Shown here: positions 1 to 7,716 of the stretch, piece by piece | Layout of the letters: each line of letters opens with the position of its first letter | Position numbering within the stretch: the stretch's first letter is position 1 | Source: Flavobacterium gelidicaeli | Lineage (GTDB): Bacteria > Bacteroidota > Bacteroidia > Flavobacteriales > Flavobacteriaceae | Length of the DNA stretch: 64,000 nt | NCBI RefSeq assembly: GCF_013294005.1 | Contig: NZ_JABSNK010000004.1 | Coordinates: 364,341-428,340 of the forward strand | Reading direction: 5' to 3' | Translations under genes and position numbers: made by a program | Notes under the pieces: model-generated | Seen by the model: only the letters and a program-made list of their open reading frames with translations | Told to the model about the DNA's origin: nothing | The model's database searches: none

Positions 1-368
1 AAAGCCTCACCATTTTGAGATACGATACCAATTAATTTTAAATCTGGATTTCCAGTTCCTGGACTTGCAGTAAATGTTGCTGTTTTAGACAAGTAAATGG
101 TTGCTGTACCAGTACCTAATTCAGTAGTAAAATCAGAACCTAAATGTACAAACGTATTGTTTGATGTGTCGGTTCCTATTTCTATTTTCCCAGCAGTAGG
201 TGTGCCATTTTGAGCTGTCAGTGTACCTGTTTGTGTTGCTGTAAATTGTCCTGTAGGTTGCGTAGAGTCAACTTGTACTGTAACAGTTTCGGTATCATCA
301 CTAGAACATGAAACGATTGATAATGAAGTAAATGCTAATGCGATAATTGTTAAGAAATGTCTTTTCAT
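1..368 (-). CDS. Secreted lipoprotein, 5' part only (DM13-like?)
   Basis: The gene enters from the left edge, so only about the first 122 residues are visible, reading from the ATG at 368. They begin with a lipoprotein signal (MKRHFLTIIALAFTSLSIVSC, Cys21) followed by SSDDTE, a serine/acidic stretch like Bacteroidota surface-export signals. The mature part is rich in Thr and Gly, with a stretch reading HLGSDFTTELGTGTATIYLS and then PDLKLIGIVSQNGEAF. This resembles flavobacterial DM13-type lipoproteins, but the diagnostic C-terminal half is outside the window, so the family is tentative. Function unknown. Confidence 0.6.
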   Translation of the reverse strand, partial: MKRHFLTIIALAFTSLSIVSCSSDDTETVTVQVDSTQPTGQFTATQTGTLTAQNGTPTAGKIEIGTDTSNNTFVHLGSDFTTELGTGTATIYLSKTATFTASPGTGNPDLKLIGIVSQNGEA

Positions 369-488
369 AATGCTTGTGTTAAGTTTTTATTTGTTTTACT
401 GTTGCAAATGTCCACGATAAGTATCACCAAAATATCCCAAAAGAATTACAAAAGAATAAACTTTGAGTTTTTAACTATTATTAAAGAC

Positions 489-524
489 AAATGGGTATAA
501 AAACAATTGTTTTTATACCCATTT
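489..524. terminator. Perfect 16-bp hairpin between two minus-strand genes
   Basis: A perfect inverted repeat: arms 489-504 and 509-524 around an AATT loop. It lies downstream of the minus-strand gene ending at 545, and its minus-strand product is followed by TGTCTTT. Most likely the intrinsic terminator of that gene. Confidence 0.65.
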
Positions 525-544
525 TTGGTTTGTTATACGATTAA

Positions 545-910
545 TTATTCCTCATTGAGTTTCATGTTCCCTCGGTTTTTATGATTATCAAGATGTGAAT
601 TAGGATACCTTTTAGCGGTGATATCTGAATTTCGATCTTCATTTTCAACAGTATTCATAGCTTCTTCCTCAGTGATTACACCGCGGCTCATACTTTCATT
701 TTCGTTCCAAGTTCTTTCTTCGTCTGGAATTGAGGCTATTGAACCATCTACGTTTCGGGCTCTATCGACCACTCTTTCTTTACCGTCTTTATCGACTTCA
801 ATTTCTTTATTTAGCAGCGAGTCTTGTGATTTTACATCTTTGTCAATGTGTTTGTCGCTAAATCCTTTGTTTGTATCCTTATTGTCGTTATTTGAATTGT
901 TATTTTCCAT
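545..910 (-). CDS. Hydrophilic, probably disordered 121-residue protein
   Basis: No family recognised. The protein has no signal peptide or membrane segment and is dominated by Asn, Asp, Glu, Lys and Ser, with an N-terminal run of Asn/Asp (MENNNSNNDNKDTNKGFSDK). This predicts an intrinsically disordered cytoplasmic protein. It stands alone between the edge lipoprotein and rluE. A perfect hairpin follows the stop codon, which supports it being a real transcribed gene; the competing plus-strand frame over the same DNA has no such support. Confidence 0.6.
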   Translation of the reverse strand: MENNNSNNDNKDTNKGFSDKHIDKDVKSQDSLLNKEIEVDKDGKERVVDRARNVDGSIASIPDEERTWNENESMSRGVITEEEAMNTVENEDRNSDITAKRYPNSHLDNHKNRGNMKLNEE

Positions 911-1072
911 GATGTTTATTTTTTATTTAAAATTACTACAATACTTACTCTTGAGTGTTATGCTTTTTTGAGAAAAGTTTACAAGACTTTTTGTGTTTAA
1001 TAGACTGTTAATATGAAATGTTTTGAATTAATTATCAAAGCTTTTAGATGTAGTTTAATGTTCTAAAGACTA

Positions 1073-1102
1073 TTTGATACTATTAAAACAACGTTATCTT
1101 TG
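1073..1102 (+). promoter_or_regulatory. Bacteroidota promoter of rluE
   Basis: TTTG at 1073-1076, an 18-bp spacer and TATCTTTG at 1095-1102, matching the TTTG/TAnnTTTG sigma-ABfr-type promoter. Predicted start is a few bases after 1102, giving a leader of about 25 nt before the ATG at 1132. Confidence 0.7.
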
Positions 1103-1131
1103 CCTTTTAAAATGTTATTCTAAATTTCTTT

Positions 1132-1701
1132 ATGGCACATTCCCATTTTATACTTCATAAGCCCTACGGTTATTTGAGTCAATTTATATATGAGTTAAAA
1201 CGAAAGAAAAAACTGCTTGGTGAATTACATGATTTCCCAGAAGGCACAATGGCTATTGGTAGATTAGACGAAGATTCAGAAGGATTACTTTTATTGACCA
1301 CTGATGGTAAAATGAGTGAAATTATTCGTTCTAAAAAAGTTGATAAAGAATATTTTGTACAAGTAGATGGTGTGATTACACAGGAAGCGATTGATATAAT
1401 GAAAGCAGGAGTTGAAATAGGTTTTGATGGCGGGAAGTATACCACTAAAAAATGTGATGCCCGCTTGATTCATGAAATTCCAGATTTTGGTCCACGAGCT
1501 AAGAAAATTAGGGATGAGCGTCATGGTCCAACAACTTGGGCTTCTATTACCGTTAATGAAGGTAAGTTTAGACAAGTGCGTAAAATGACAGCTGCCGTGG
1601 GTTTTCCTACATTAAGATTGGTTCGTGTACGCATAGGAAACGTGCATTTGCAGACCTTAAAGGCTGGGGAAGTATTGGCTGTAGACGAGTTTAATTATTA
1701 A
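1132..1701 (+). CDS. rluE: 23S rRNA pseudouridine synthase, RluE/RsuA family
   Basis: Converts a specific uridine of 23S rRNA to pseudouridine (U2457 in E. coli RluE). The 189-residue protein lacks an N-terminal S4 domain, as RluE does. KPYG is at residues 10-13; GRLDEDSEGLL at about 43-53 is the RsuA-family catalytic motif, with Asp46 the expected nucleophile; GKFRQVRKM near residue 145 is the second conserved family motif. It has its own promoter and sits 51 nt upstream of trmL on the same strand, so the two RNA-modifying genes may be co-transcribed. RluE rather than RluB/RluF rests on length and the missing S4 domain. Confidence 0.9.
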   Translation: MAHSHFILHKPYGYLSQFIYELKRKKKLLGELHDFPEGTMAIGRLDEDSEGLLLLTTDGKMSEIIRSKKVDKEYFVQVDGVITQEAIDIMKAGVEIGFDGGKYTTKKCDARLIHEIPDFGPRAKKIRDERHGPTTWASITVNEGKFRQVRKMTAAVGFPTLRLVRVRIGNVHLQTLKAGEVLAVDEFNY

Positions 1702-1752
1702 ACTTTTTAACATTCATTTTAACAATTTATCCATTAAAAAAATTAGCTAGTT

Positions 1753-2205
1753 ATGTTGAATATCGTTCTCGTAGAACCCGAAATACCTAACAACACCGGA
1801 AATATAGGAAGGTTGTGTGTAGGAACAGAAAGTAGATTGCACTTAATTCATCCTTTTGGGTTTGTGATCAATGATAAAAATTTAAAACGGTCAGGTTTGG
1901 ATTATTGGGTACACCTTGATGTAACCGAATATCAAAATGTAGCCGAATGGAAAGCTCAAATTCCTGATTTATCCCGAGTTTTCCTGATGAGCTCCCATGC
2001 CGAAAAATCATATTTAGAAATCGAATTTCAAGATGGAGATTGGTTGGTTTTTGGTAAAGAAAGTAAAGGATTGAATGAAGAGGTTTTGAAGCAATTTGAG
2101 AATCATTTAAAAATCCCAATGTCTGAAAATATTAGGAGTTTTAATATTGCGAATTCAGTTGCTTTTGTAATTGGGGAAGCAAAACGCCAAATAGAACTGA
2201 AATAG
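1753..2205 (+). CDS. trmL: tRNA (cytidine/uridine-34-2'-O)-methyltransferase TrmL
   Basis: A SPOUT-class SAM-dependent methylase acting on the wobble nucleotide of tRNA-Leu isoacceptors. At 150 residues it is the usual single-domain TrmL length. Family signatures are visible: the N-terminal VEPEIPNNTGNIGRLC (about 7-22), a central FGKESKGL (Gly-rich SAM loop) and the C-terminal knot IRSFNIANSVAFVIGEAKRQ. Follows rluE on the same strand and converges with btuD. A structured repeat occupies the intergenic gap after it. Confidence 0.93.
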   Translation: MLNIVLVEPEIPNNTGNIGRLCVGTESRLHLIHPFGFVINDKNLKRSGLDYWVHLDVTEYQNVAEWKAQIPDLSRVFLMSSHAEKSYLEIEFQDGDWLVFGKESKGLNEEVLKQFENHLKIPMSENIRSFNIANSVAFVIGEAKRQIELK

Positions 2206-2221
2206 TTTGGGTTTACAAATT

Positions 2222-2322
2222 GCCTAGCCCAGATAGCAGCGGCATCGCCCTATTTGAAAAACAAGGCTTTTTTGCCGTAGTTTTTTATAGGGAATATAGC
2301 GAATAGCTGGAAAATGCTCCTA
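2222..2322 (+). repeat. Structured intergenic repeat, copy A (diverged)
   Basis: The order of motifs is GATAGCAGCGGCATC, a long hairpin, then GAATATAGCGAATAGC. The hairpin has CCCTAT (2248-2253) paired with ATAGGG (2287-2292), plus inner AAAAAC/GTTTTT and GGC/GCC pairs. The same layout occurs at 36271 and 38382. It lies between convergent trmL and btuD, so it may also act as a 3'-end element. Confidence 0.6.
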
Positions 2323-2335
2323 AATAAAAAAGGTG

Positions 2336-3115
2336 TTAGCTAATGATGAATTTGCCTTTTTGACTATCAAATACAATGTTTTCATCTTGAAATAAACGGT
2401 TAAAACTACCATCTTGAATAAAGTTGCAAGGTATGTCTTGGCTTATTTTTTCAGGAGTCATCAAGATCATCTCGTCACTTAACTGGATGGCCATATCAAT
2501 ATCGTGTGTCGAGAATAAGATGCATTTATTGGTTTCTTGCGTTAGTTTTTTTAAGAGTTTAAATAGCGCTACTTTATGCAATAAATCTAAATGTGTAGTG
2601 GGTTCGTCAAGAATAATTATGGGACTGTCTTGAGCTAAGGCACGAGCTACAAGTACTTTTTGTAGTTGTCCGTCACTAATTTCGTAATGTTTTTTATTTG
2701 CTAAATGCGTGATTTGGCTAAGTTCCATCGCTTCGTTTACTTTAGCAATATCAGTAGGGCTTAATTTACCAATCCAGTTGGTATAAGGCTGACGCCCTAA
2801 TGCGACCAATTCAAAGACTGTTAAATTACTTGGTGGTAATTTTTCGGTTAACACAACACTTAAATTTAGTGCTAAAAGCGCAGGGTTCATTTTATGGATA
2901 TCCGCTCCGTTGATGGTTACTTTTCCTGCAAGTGGTTTTTGAATTCCAGTTAGTGTTTTTAATAACGTAGATTTCCCAATTCCGTTTGCGCCAATTAAAG
3001 CAATTAATTTGCCTTCGTTGAAATTTAAGTTCAAATTTTGGGCAATAACCGTATTGTTGTTCTTGGTTTTATAACCAATACTTAAATTTGAAGTGCAAAG
3101 AATAGTGGAACTCAT
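2336..3115 (-). CDS. btuD: ABC importer ATPase, probably cobalamin (BtuD-like)
   Basis: Cytoplasmic ATPase energising the adjacent FecCD/BtuC-type permease. Visible motifs: Walker A GANGIGKST (about residues 42-50), a variant signature SDGQLQKV in place of LSGGQ, Walker B IIILDEPTTHLD and a switch His in FSTHD. The longer frame would start at 3175, but that overlaps the permease gene by 37 nt with no family-like sequence; the ATG at 3115 puts the first beta strand where ABC ATPases have it, giving 259 residues. Last gene of the binding protein-permease-ATPase operon. Cobalamin specificity is inferred from the riboswitch-controlled receptor next door; a siderophore or haem system is the alternative. 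Confidence 0.85.
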   Translation of the reverse strand: MSSTILCTSNLSIGYKTKNNNTVIAQNLNLNFNEGKLIALIGANGIGKSTLLKTLTGIQKPLAGKVTINGADIHKMNPALLALNLSVVLTEKLPPSNLTVFELVALGRQPYTNWIGKLSPTDIAKVNEAMELSQITHLANKKHYEISDGQLQKVLVARALAQDSPIIILDEPTTHLDLLHKVALFKLLKKLTQETNKCILFSTHDIDMAIQLSDEMILMTPEKISQDIPCNFIQDGSFNRLFQDENIVFDSQKGKFIIS

Positions 3116-3138
3116 TAGTTGTGTTTTAGGAGGAAGGA

Positions 3139-4170
3139 TTACCCCATCATTTTCTTTTTTCGCACTAACAACCAAATTACAATGGGGGCACCAAAAATAG
3201 AAGTTACGGCATTAATAGGCAAGTTGAAATCATGGCCAGGAACTTGAGAGATACTATCGCAAATTAACATAATAATTGCTCCAAAAAGCAAGGTGCTCCA
3301 GAATAAAACCGTGTGATTACTCGTTTGAAAAACAAGTTTAGCAATGTGTGGTACCGCCAGCCCAATAAAAGCGATAGGTCCTGCAAAAGCTGTGATGCTA
3401 CCGGCTAAGATACTTGTGGCAAGAATTATAATTAATCGGGATTTTTTATAATTAAGGCCCATGCTTTTAGCGTAGTTCTCTCCTAAAAGAAGGGCGTCTA
3501 ATGATTTTATACTTAGTAAGCTTAGTGCTAAGCCTGTTAAAACAGCTATTGCTAAAATAAGAATGGATGTCCAAGATAAATTACCCAAACTTCCTAAGGA
3601 CCAGAAAGTGAATTTTTGCAACTCTTCGGCAGTACTAAAATAAGTTAAAGTGTTTACAATAGCACTTGTTAAACTACCAAACATAAGTCCTACAATTAAA
3701 ATCGCCATAGTATCTTTTAATCGAAAAGAAACCATCAGTACGGCTAATAAAACTAGAAAGCTTCCTAAGCTAGATGCTAATACAATTCCGTATGATGAAA
3801 GTAAAAAACTCGCAATAGAAGCAGGCAAAAAAGACGCGCCAAGAATAATCATGGCGACACCTAAACTAGCACCTGAACTCAGTCCTAAAACATAAGGTCC
3901 CGCAAGCGGATTTCTAAATAATGTTTGCATTAACAAGCCACTAGTTGCAAGTCCCATTCCTACTAAAACAGCCGTAATAGCTTTAGGTAAACGGTAGTTA
4001 ACAATGATGTATTGCCAACTTTCCTTAGAGGCAATAGTGCCTGTTAAGCTTTTAAATACTTCTTTTAACGGAATCGAAACTGAGCCTAAGCTAATGTTAA
4101 CGACAAAAAGCGCTACAACAGCCAGTGCTAAGCTTATAAAAAGAATGCTATTTCGTTTGTTTGGATTCAA
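3139..4170 (-). CDS. btuC: FecCD/BtuC-type ABC permease
   Basis: Inner-membrane permease of the iron-siderophore/cobalamin importer family, 343 residues with about nine to ten hydrophobic segments. Family hallmarks include YRLPKAITAVLVGMGLATSG near residue 60, GLSSGASLG near 98 and the coupling-helix region GPIAFIGLAVPHIAKL near 265. The start appears to be TTG at 4170, one base after the binding-protein stop codon; the next Met would delete the first membrane helix. Such tight spacing suggests translational coupling. Substrate inferred as B12 from context. Confidence 0.88.
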   Translation of the reverse strand: MNPNKRNSILFISLALAVVALFVVNISLGSVSIPLKEVFKSLTGTIASKESWQYIIVNYRLPKAITAVLVGMGLATSGLLMQTLFRNPLAGPYVLGLSSGASLGVAMIILGASFLPASIASFLLSSYGIVLASSLGSFLVLLAVLMVSFRLKDTMAILIVGLMFGSLTSAIVNTLTYFSTAEELQKFTFWSLGSLGNLSWTSILILAIAVLTGLALSLLSIKSLDALLLGENYAKSMGLNYKKSRLIIILATSILAGSITAFAGPIAFIGLAVPHIAKLVFQTSNHTVLFWSTLLFGAIIMLICDSISQVPGHDFNLPINAVTSIFGAPIVIWLLVRKKKMMG

Positions 4171-4171
4171 A

Positions 4172-5308
4172 TTATTGTAATTGTTGGTAAAAGTGTGGCG
4201 TATAATTAGGCAATAATTCAGGGTGTAAGATTTTAATCAAATCTTTTAAAACCCAGTCAGGACGAGTAGGCGACCACTCAAAAAATAAAATCCCTCCTTT
4301 TGCACCTTTATGAATTGCATAAGAATATACTTTTTTATTTTTGAAAGCTTCAAATTCAGCGTAATGGGGATTACTGTCTGATAGTTGTTTTAATGTAACA
4401 TAGTCTCCTGGAGCAATCCAGAAATCAGCTTGTTGGGCTTTTTCTAAAACAACTTCAAAAGGTAATGCTAAACCACCGGTTCCTTTTGTATTTGCCCATA
4501 AATAATTTGCTTTAGCATCTTTTAAAAACAAAGAAGCCCAGCTTTCACCTTGAGGTACATACCACTGATCTTGGTACATAGCACCACAAAGTACAGTAGG
4601 TTTTGTAGTTGTATTTTGAACCAATGCAAGGGTTGTTTTATATTCTTTTTCAATTTCTTTAAAAGTAGTATTCGCTTTTTGATCAAGACCATATAAGGCA
4701 CCAAAGAATTTAATCCATTCGGCTTTTCCTAGTGGAGACTGTTCTGTCCAATCACCATTAAACAACACTTTAAGTCCGCTTTTTTGTAAAATATCTAGCG
4801 ACGGATTGCTGTTGCTGAGTCCAAAACCTACAATGACATCAGGAGCAATATCAATAAGTACTTCGGTGTTTAGGTTTTCGTTTTTTCCTACTTCACGAAC
4901 TTTTCCTGCGTCGATGTTTTTTCTGGTTTTTTCAGACGAAATATAATCGGTATTTGGAAAACCAATCAAGCTGTTCTCTACGCCTAAAATTTCCAACGAT
5001 GGAATGTGTGTTGTTGAGGTTACCACTATCGATTTTATGGGAACATTTACAACTGCATATTGTTTTAAGCTGTCTGGGATGATTGCGTTTTTTTCTTTTA
5101 AAATATAAGTAAAACTAGCTGTTGCGTTAGGCCAAGGTTGCGTCACTTTAAGTAATGAGAAGCCTTTATATTTATAGATTTCGAATCCTTTAGCGTATTG
5201 AATTTCATTCTTTACAACTGAATTAATTTCAAGAGGAGCTTCTTTTTTACATTGGATAAACAACATAGAAATTAGAAAGAAGAATGCTGTGTTTTTTACG
5301 AATTTCAT
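4172..5308 (-). CDS. btuF: ABC importer substrate-binding lipoprotein (BtuF-like)
   Basis: Periplasmic metal-chelate binding protein, first gene of the importer operon. The ATG at 5308 was chosen because it starts a lipoprotein signal (MKFVKNTAFFFLISMLFIQC, Cys20); the upstream in-frame extension is not signal-like. The mature 358 residues show a class III binding-protein layout: VTSTTHIPSLEILGVE (first lobe), EVLIDIAPDVIVGFG, a long linking helix, then KPTVLCGAMYQDQWYVPQGES and PDWVLKDLIKILHPEL. B12 as ligand is inferred from the adjacent riboswitch-BtuB-BtuG unit. A TACTTTTG -7 box on the minus strand (5325-5332) suggests constitutive transcription not passing through the riboswitch. Confidence 0.85.
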   Translation of the reverse strand: MKFVKNTAFFFLISMLFIQCKKEAPLEINSVVKNEIQYAKGFEIYKYKGFSLLKVTQPWPNATASFTYILKEKNAIIPDSLKQYAVVNVPIKSIVVTSTTHIPSLEILGVENSLIGFPNTDYISSEKTRKNIDAGKVREVGKNENLNTEVLIDIAPDVIVGFGLSNSNPSLDILQKSGLKVLFNGDWTEQSPLGKAEWIKFFGALYGLDQKANTTFKEIEKEYKTTLALVQNTTTKPTVLCGAMYQDQWYVPQGESWASLFLKDAKANYLWANTKGTGGLALPFEVVLEKAQQADFWIAPGDYVTLKQLSDSNPHYAEFEAFKNKKVYSYAIHKGAKGGILFFEWSPTRPDWVLKDLIKILHPELLPNYTPHFYQQLQ

Positions 5309-5324
5309 AAATCTAATTTTTTTA

Positions 5325-5332
5325 CAAAAGTA
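5325..5332 (-). promoter_or_regulatory. -7 box for the btuFCD operon
   Basis: The minus strand reads TACTTTTG here, 16 nt before the btuF ATG. No TTG is seen at the usual -33 distance. The short leader leaves no room for a second cobalamin riboswitch in front of the ABC operon. Confidence 0.45.
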
Positions 5333-5420
5333 TTGTTTTGTTTTAATAAAAATAGACTTGTGTGATATTTGATACATTTTTTTCCATAAGAATGAAGTAG
5401 TTTTACTTAAAAAATAAACG

Positions 5421-5540
5421 ATGAGAGATAATTCAAATACCTTTATTTATATTGTGGCAGGCATTATTATTTTGCATTTTGTTGTCGGCTTTGCTTGGCT
5501 AATTATTAAACTTTCTAAAAAGAAAGATAAGGATAGCTAG
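5421..5540 (+). CDS. 39-residue single-pass membrane peptide in the B12 locus
   Basis: A small open frame: ATG at 5421, TAG at 5538-5540. It encodes a short polar N-terminus (MRDNSNTF), one strongly hydrophobic helix (about residues 9-29) and a basic tail (KLSKKKDKDS), the layout of an N-out/C-in inner-membrane peptide. It lies in the divergent gap between btuF and the riboswitch, same strand as btuB, and ends 95 nt before the -7 box of the riboswitch promoter. No family recognised. A small component of the B12 importer or another energised transport system is conceivable; a chance frame is possible but the hydropathy is unusually clean. Confidence 0.5.
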   Translation: MRDNSNTFIYIVAGIIILHFVVGFAWLIIKLSKKKDKDS

Positions 5541-5634
5541 CATTGTAATTATCTGTATATATGCTGTTTATGTGTTTATGTTTTTTATTAAGGTTAATTC
5601 TAGCGGGATTTTCGATAATATCTTTCATTTATTC

Positions 5635-5642
5635 TATATTTG
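5635..5642 (+). promoter_or_regulatory. -7 box of the cobalamin riboswitch transcript
   Basis: TATATTTG followed by the riboswitch within about 10 nt, fitting TAnnTTTG. No exact TTG is seen 17-23 nt upstream, so the -33 element is weak. Confidence 0.5.
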
Positions 5643-5649
5643 CACTCGA

Positions 5650-5830
5650 ATTGAGGTTGTGATACTATTTTTTTCAAAAATCACATTAAAAGGGAATTAG
5701 GTTCAAGACCTAAGCTGTTCCCGCAACTGTAAGCTATTATGCTTGTTGTTACTACAAAACCACTAAGTTAACTGAAATTTTCAGTTTCTCGGGAAGGTAA
5801 ACAACAAGACGCAAGCCAGGAGACCTGCCT
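5650..5830 (+). promoter_or_regulatory. Cobalamin riboswitch
   Basis: The AdoCbl/B12 aptamer core is directly readable: AGGGAATTAGG...CTGTTCCCGCAACTGTAAGC (5690-5735), the CCACT element (5760-5765), GGGAAGG (5791-5797), and the B12 box GCAAGCCAGGAGACCTGCC (about 5812-5829). It precedes btuB by about 50 nt. Between aptamer and ATG is a hairpin, GAACTC (5849-5854) with GAGTTC (5865-5870), which could serve as the expression platform by occluding the translation start. Expected behaviour: repression of btuB and btuG when cobalamin is bound. Confidence 0.93.
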
Positions 5831-5877
5831 TTTTTCTTAACAAATATCGAACTCTCGGGAAAAAGAGTTCAGAAATT

Positions 5878-7713
5878 ATGACTAGAAATAAACTTTTTTT
5901 ATACTTCTTTTTGCTTTTGTGCCAATGTGTTTTGGGGCAGCATGATACTATTAATAGACTTAAGGAAGTTATTGTGTCAGACAAACAATTAAAGACTTTC
6001 TCGAACACCCAATCCATTCAGCGATTAAGTGATACTTTGATAAGTAGAAGTCAAGCTTCGCTAACATCACTATTAAATTATAATACCGTTATTTACTTTA
6101 AAGAAAACGGTTTAGGAATGGTTTCCTCTCCCTCATTTAGGGGAACTACTGCGCAACAAACTGTTGTGGTTTGGAACGGAATCAATATCAATTCGCAATT
6201 ACTAGGGCAAACAGATTTTAATACAGTTTCTACGCGTGGTTTTAACTCGATTGATGTAAAAGCAGGTGGTGGTAGTATTGTTTATGGAAGTGGTGCTATA
6301 GGTGGTACTATTCATTTAAATAATGATTTAAAATTTACAGATTCTTTTAAAAACGATTTGCAAATTTACTATGGCGATTTTAATACTTTGAGTGCTACTT
6401 ATGGGATTACAGCTGCAACAAATAAAATTAGTTTTGATGCAAGCTTTAGTCGCAACAGCTCAGACAATGATTTTAAATTTGTAAAAAAAGACGGCAGAAA
6501 TAGTAATGGAGAATATTACAATAATACTCTTGATGTAGCTTTTGGGTACAAAATAAATACTAGAAATAGCCTTAAATTCTATAGCGAAATATATGATGGA
6601 GAACGCCATTTTTCGTTAACATCTCCTAATGCTACTAAAACTAAATATCAAGATTATAATATTCGAAATTTACTAACGTGGAGTAGTGCTATTGGCAAAT
6701 TTGATACCGATTTGAAACTGGCTTATATCACAGAGCATTACAGCTATTTTGAAGACATTAAAAGAGATGGTTTTACTTCGGGTGGTGTAAAAAGTTTTAT
6801 TGCTAAATACAATTTAGATTTTAAACTAGCCGAAAATATTAAAGCGACTACAGTTATAGATTATACCAGTAATAAAGGTCAGGGTTCAGGAATTGGAGAA
6901 AGTAGCAGAGAAATAGCAGGAGTGAGTTTCTTTTGGAAACATTTTCTTAGTGAAAAATGGAATTATGAAGGAAGTGTTCGTAAGGAATTTTCAGATGTTT
7001 ATAAAAGTCCAGTGCTTTTTTCTATTGGTTCAAACTATAATTTCTCGAAGCTTTATGAACTAAAATTCAATTTGTCAAGGAATTATAGAATTCCAACTTT
7101 TAATGATTTGTATTGGGTAGGAAGTGGAAACATTGATTTAAAACCAGAGAATGCATATCAATTTGAGGTGGGAAACGAATTTAATTATAAAAAAGTTCGA
7201 TTTACAGTCACAGGATATTTTTCAAAAATTGATAATATGATTCGGTGGTTGCCTACGAACTCAGGAGATTGGTCGCCAATAAATACAGATAAAGTTACTA
7301 TATACGGAGCCGAAGTGCTGCTGGGATGGCGCAAGAATTTTAGAGAACACAATTTTGATTTAAGTGGAACTTATTCTTATACTAATTCCAAAGATGAAAG
7401 AACACAAAAACAACTTTTTTATGTTCCTTATCATAAACTAACAGCTTCATTATCTTATAGTCGTAAAAAACTAGCTGCTTATTATCAATTTTTATATAAT
7501 GGGGAGGTTTTTACAACTTCGGATAATAATCCCAAATATGTATTAGACGGTTACTCCATTTCAAACCTTGGCGTAGACTATAATTTTAGCAAAAAAAATA
7601 CTTTTAAATTGGGTCTAAAGGCAGGAAACCTTTGGAACAAAAATTATCAAACGTTGCCTAGCCGTTACATGCCGGGTAGGAATTTAACACTTTATTTAAA
7701 CCTTAATTATTAA
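5878..7713 (+). CDS. btuB: TonB-dependent outer-membrane cobalamin receptor (BtuB-like)
   Basis: Outer-membrane beta-barrel that imports B12 using TonB energy. The 611-residue protein has a signal peptide (about 1-21, ending LGQHD), a plug domain with the TonB-box-like region LKEVIVSD near residue 26, SFRGTTAQQTVVVWNGI near 83 and GGGSIVYGSGAIGGTI near 135, then a barrel of alternating strands ending in LTLYLNLNY with a C-terminal aromatic. No CarboxypepD-like N-terminal extension or SusC features, so it is a small classical receptor. Directly behind the cobalamin riboswitch, which sets its substrate with confidence. Confidence 0.92.
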   Translation: MTRNKLFLYFFLLLCQCVLGQHDTINRLKEVIVSDKQLKTFSNTQSIQRLSDTLISRSQASLTSLLNYNTVIYFKENGLGMVSSPSFRGTTAQQTVVVWNGININSQLLGQTDFNTVSTRGFNSIDVKAGGGSIVYGSGAIGGTIHLNNDLKFTDSFKNDLQIYYGDFNTLSATYGITAATNKISFDASFSRNSSDNDFKFVKKDGRNSNGEYYNNTLDVAFGYKINTRNSLKFYSEIYDGERHFSLTSPNATKTKYQDYNIRNLLTWSSAIGKFDTDLKLAYITEHYSYFEDIKRDGFTSGGVKSFIAKYNLDFKLAENIKATTVIDYTSNKGQGSGIGESSREIAGVSFFWKHFLSEKWNYEGSVRKEFSDVYKSPVLFSIGSNYNFSKLYELKFNLSRNYRIPTFNDLYWVGSGNIDLKPENAYQFEVGNEFNYKKVRFTVTGYFSKIDNMIRWLPTNSGDWSPINTDKVTIYGAEVLLGWRKNFREHNFDLSGTYSYTNSKDERTQKQLFYVPYHKLTASLSYSRKKLAAYYQFLYNGEVFTTSDNNPKYVLDGYSISNLGVDYNFSKKNTFKLGLKAGNLWNKNYQTLPSRYMPGRNLTLYLNLNY

Positions 7714-7716
7714 AAA

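Noticed and set aside
618..971. 117-codon plus-strand frame antisense to the hydrophilic protein
   Set aside because: Ser/Leu-rich product of the complementary strand of a charged coding region; the minus frame has a terminator hairpin.
2248..2292. Simple terminator as sole explanation of the hairpin after trmL
   Set aside because: The hairpin lacks a T run at its end and has the conserved repeat flanks; treated as a dispersed repeat instead.
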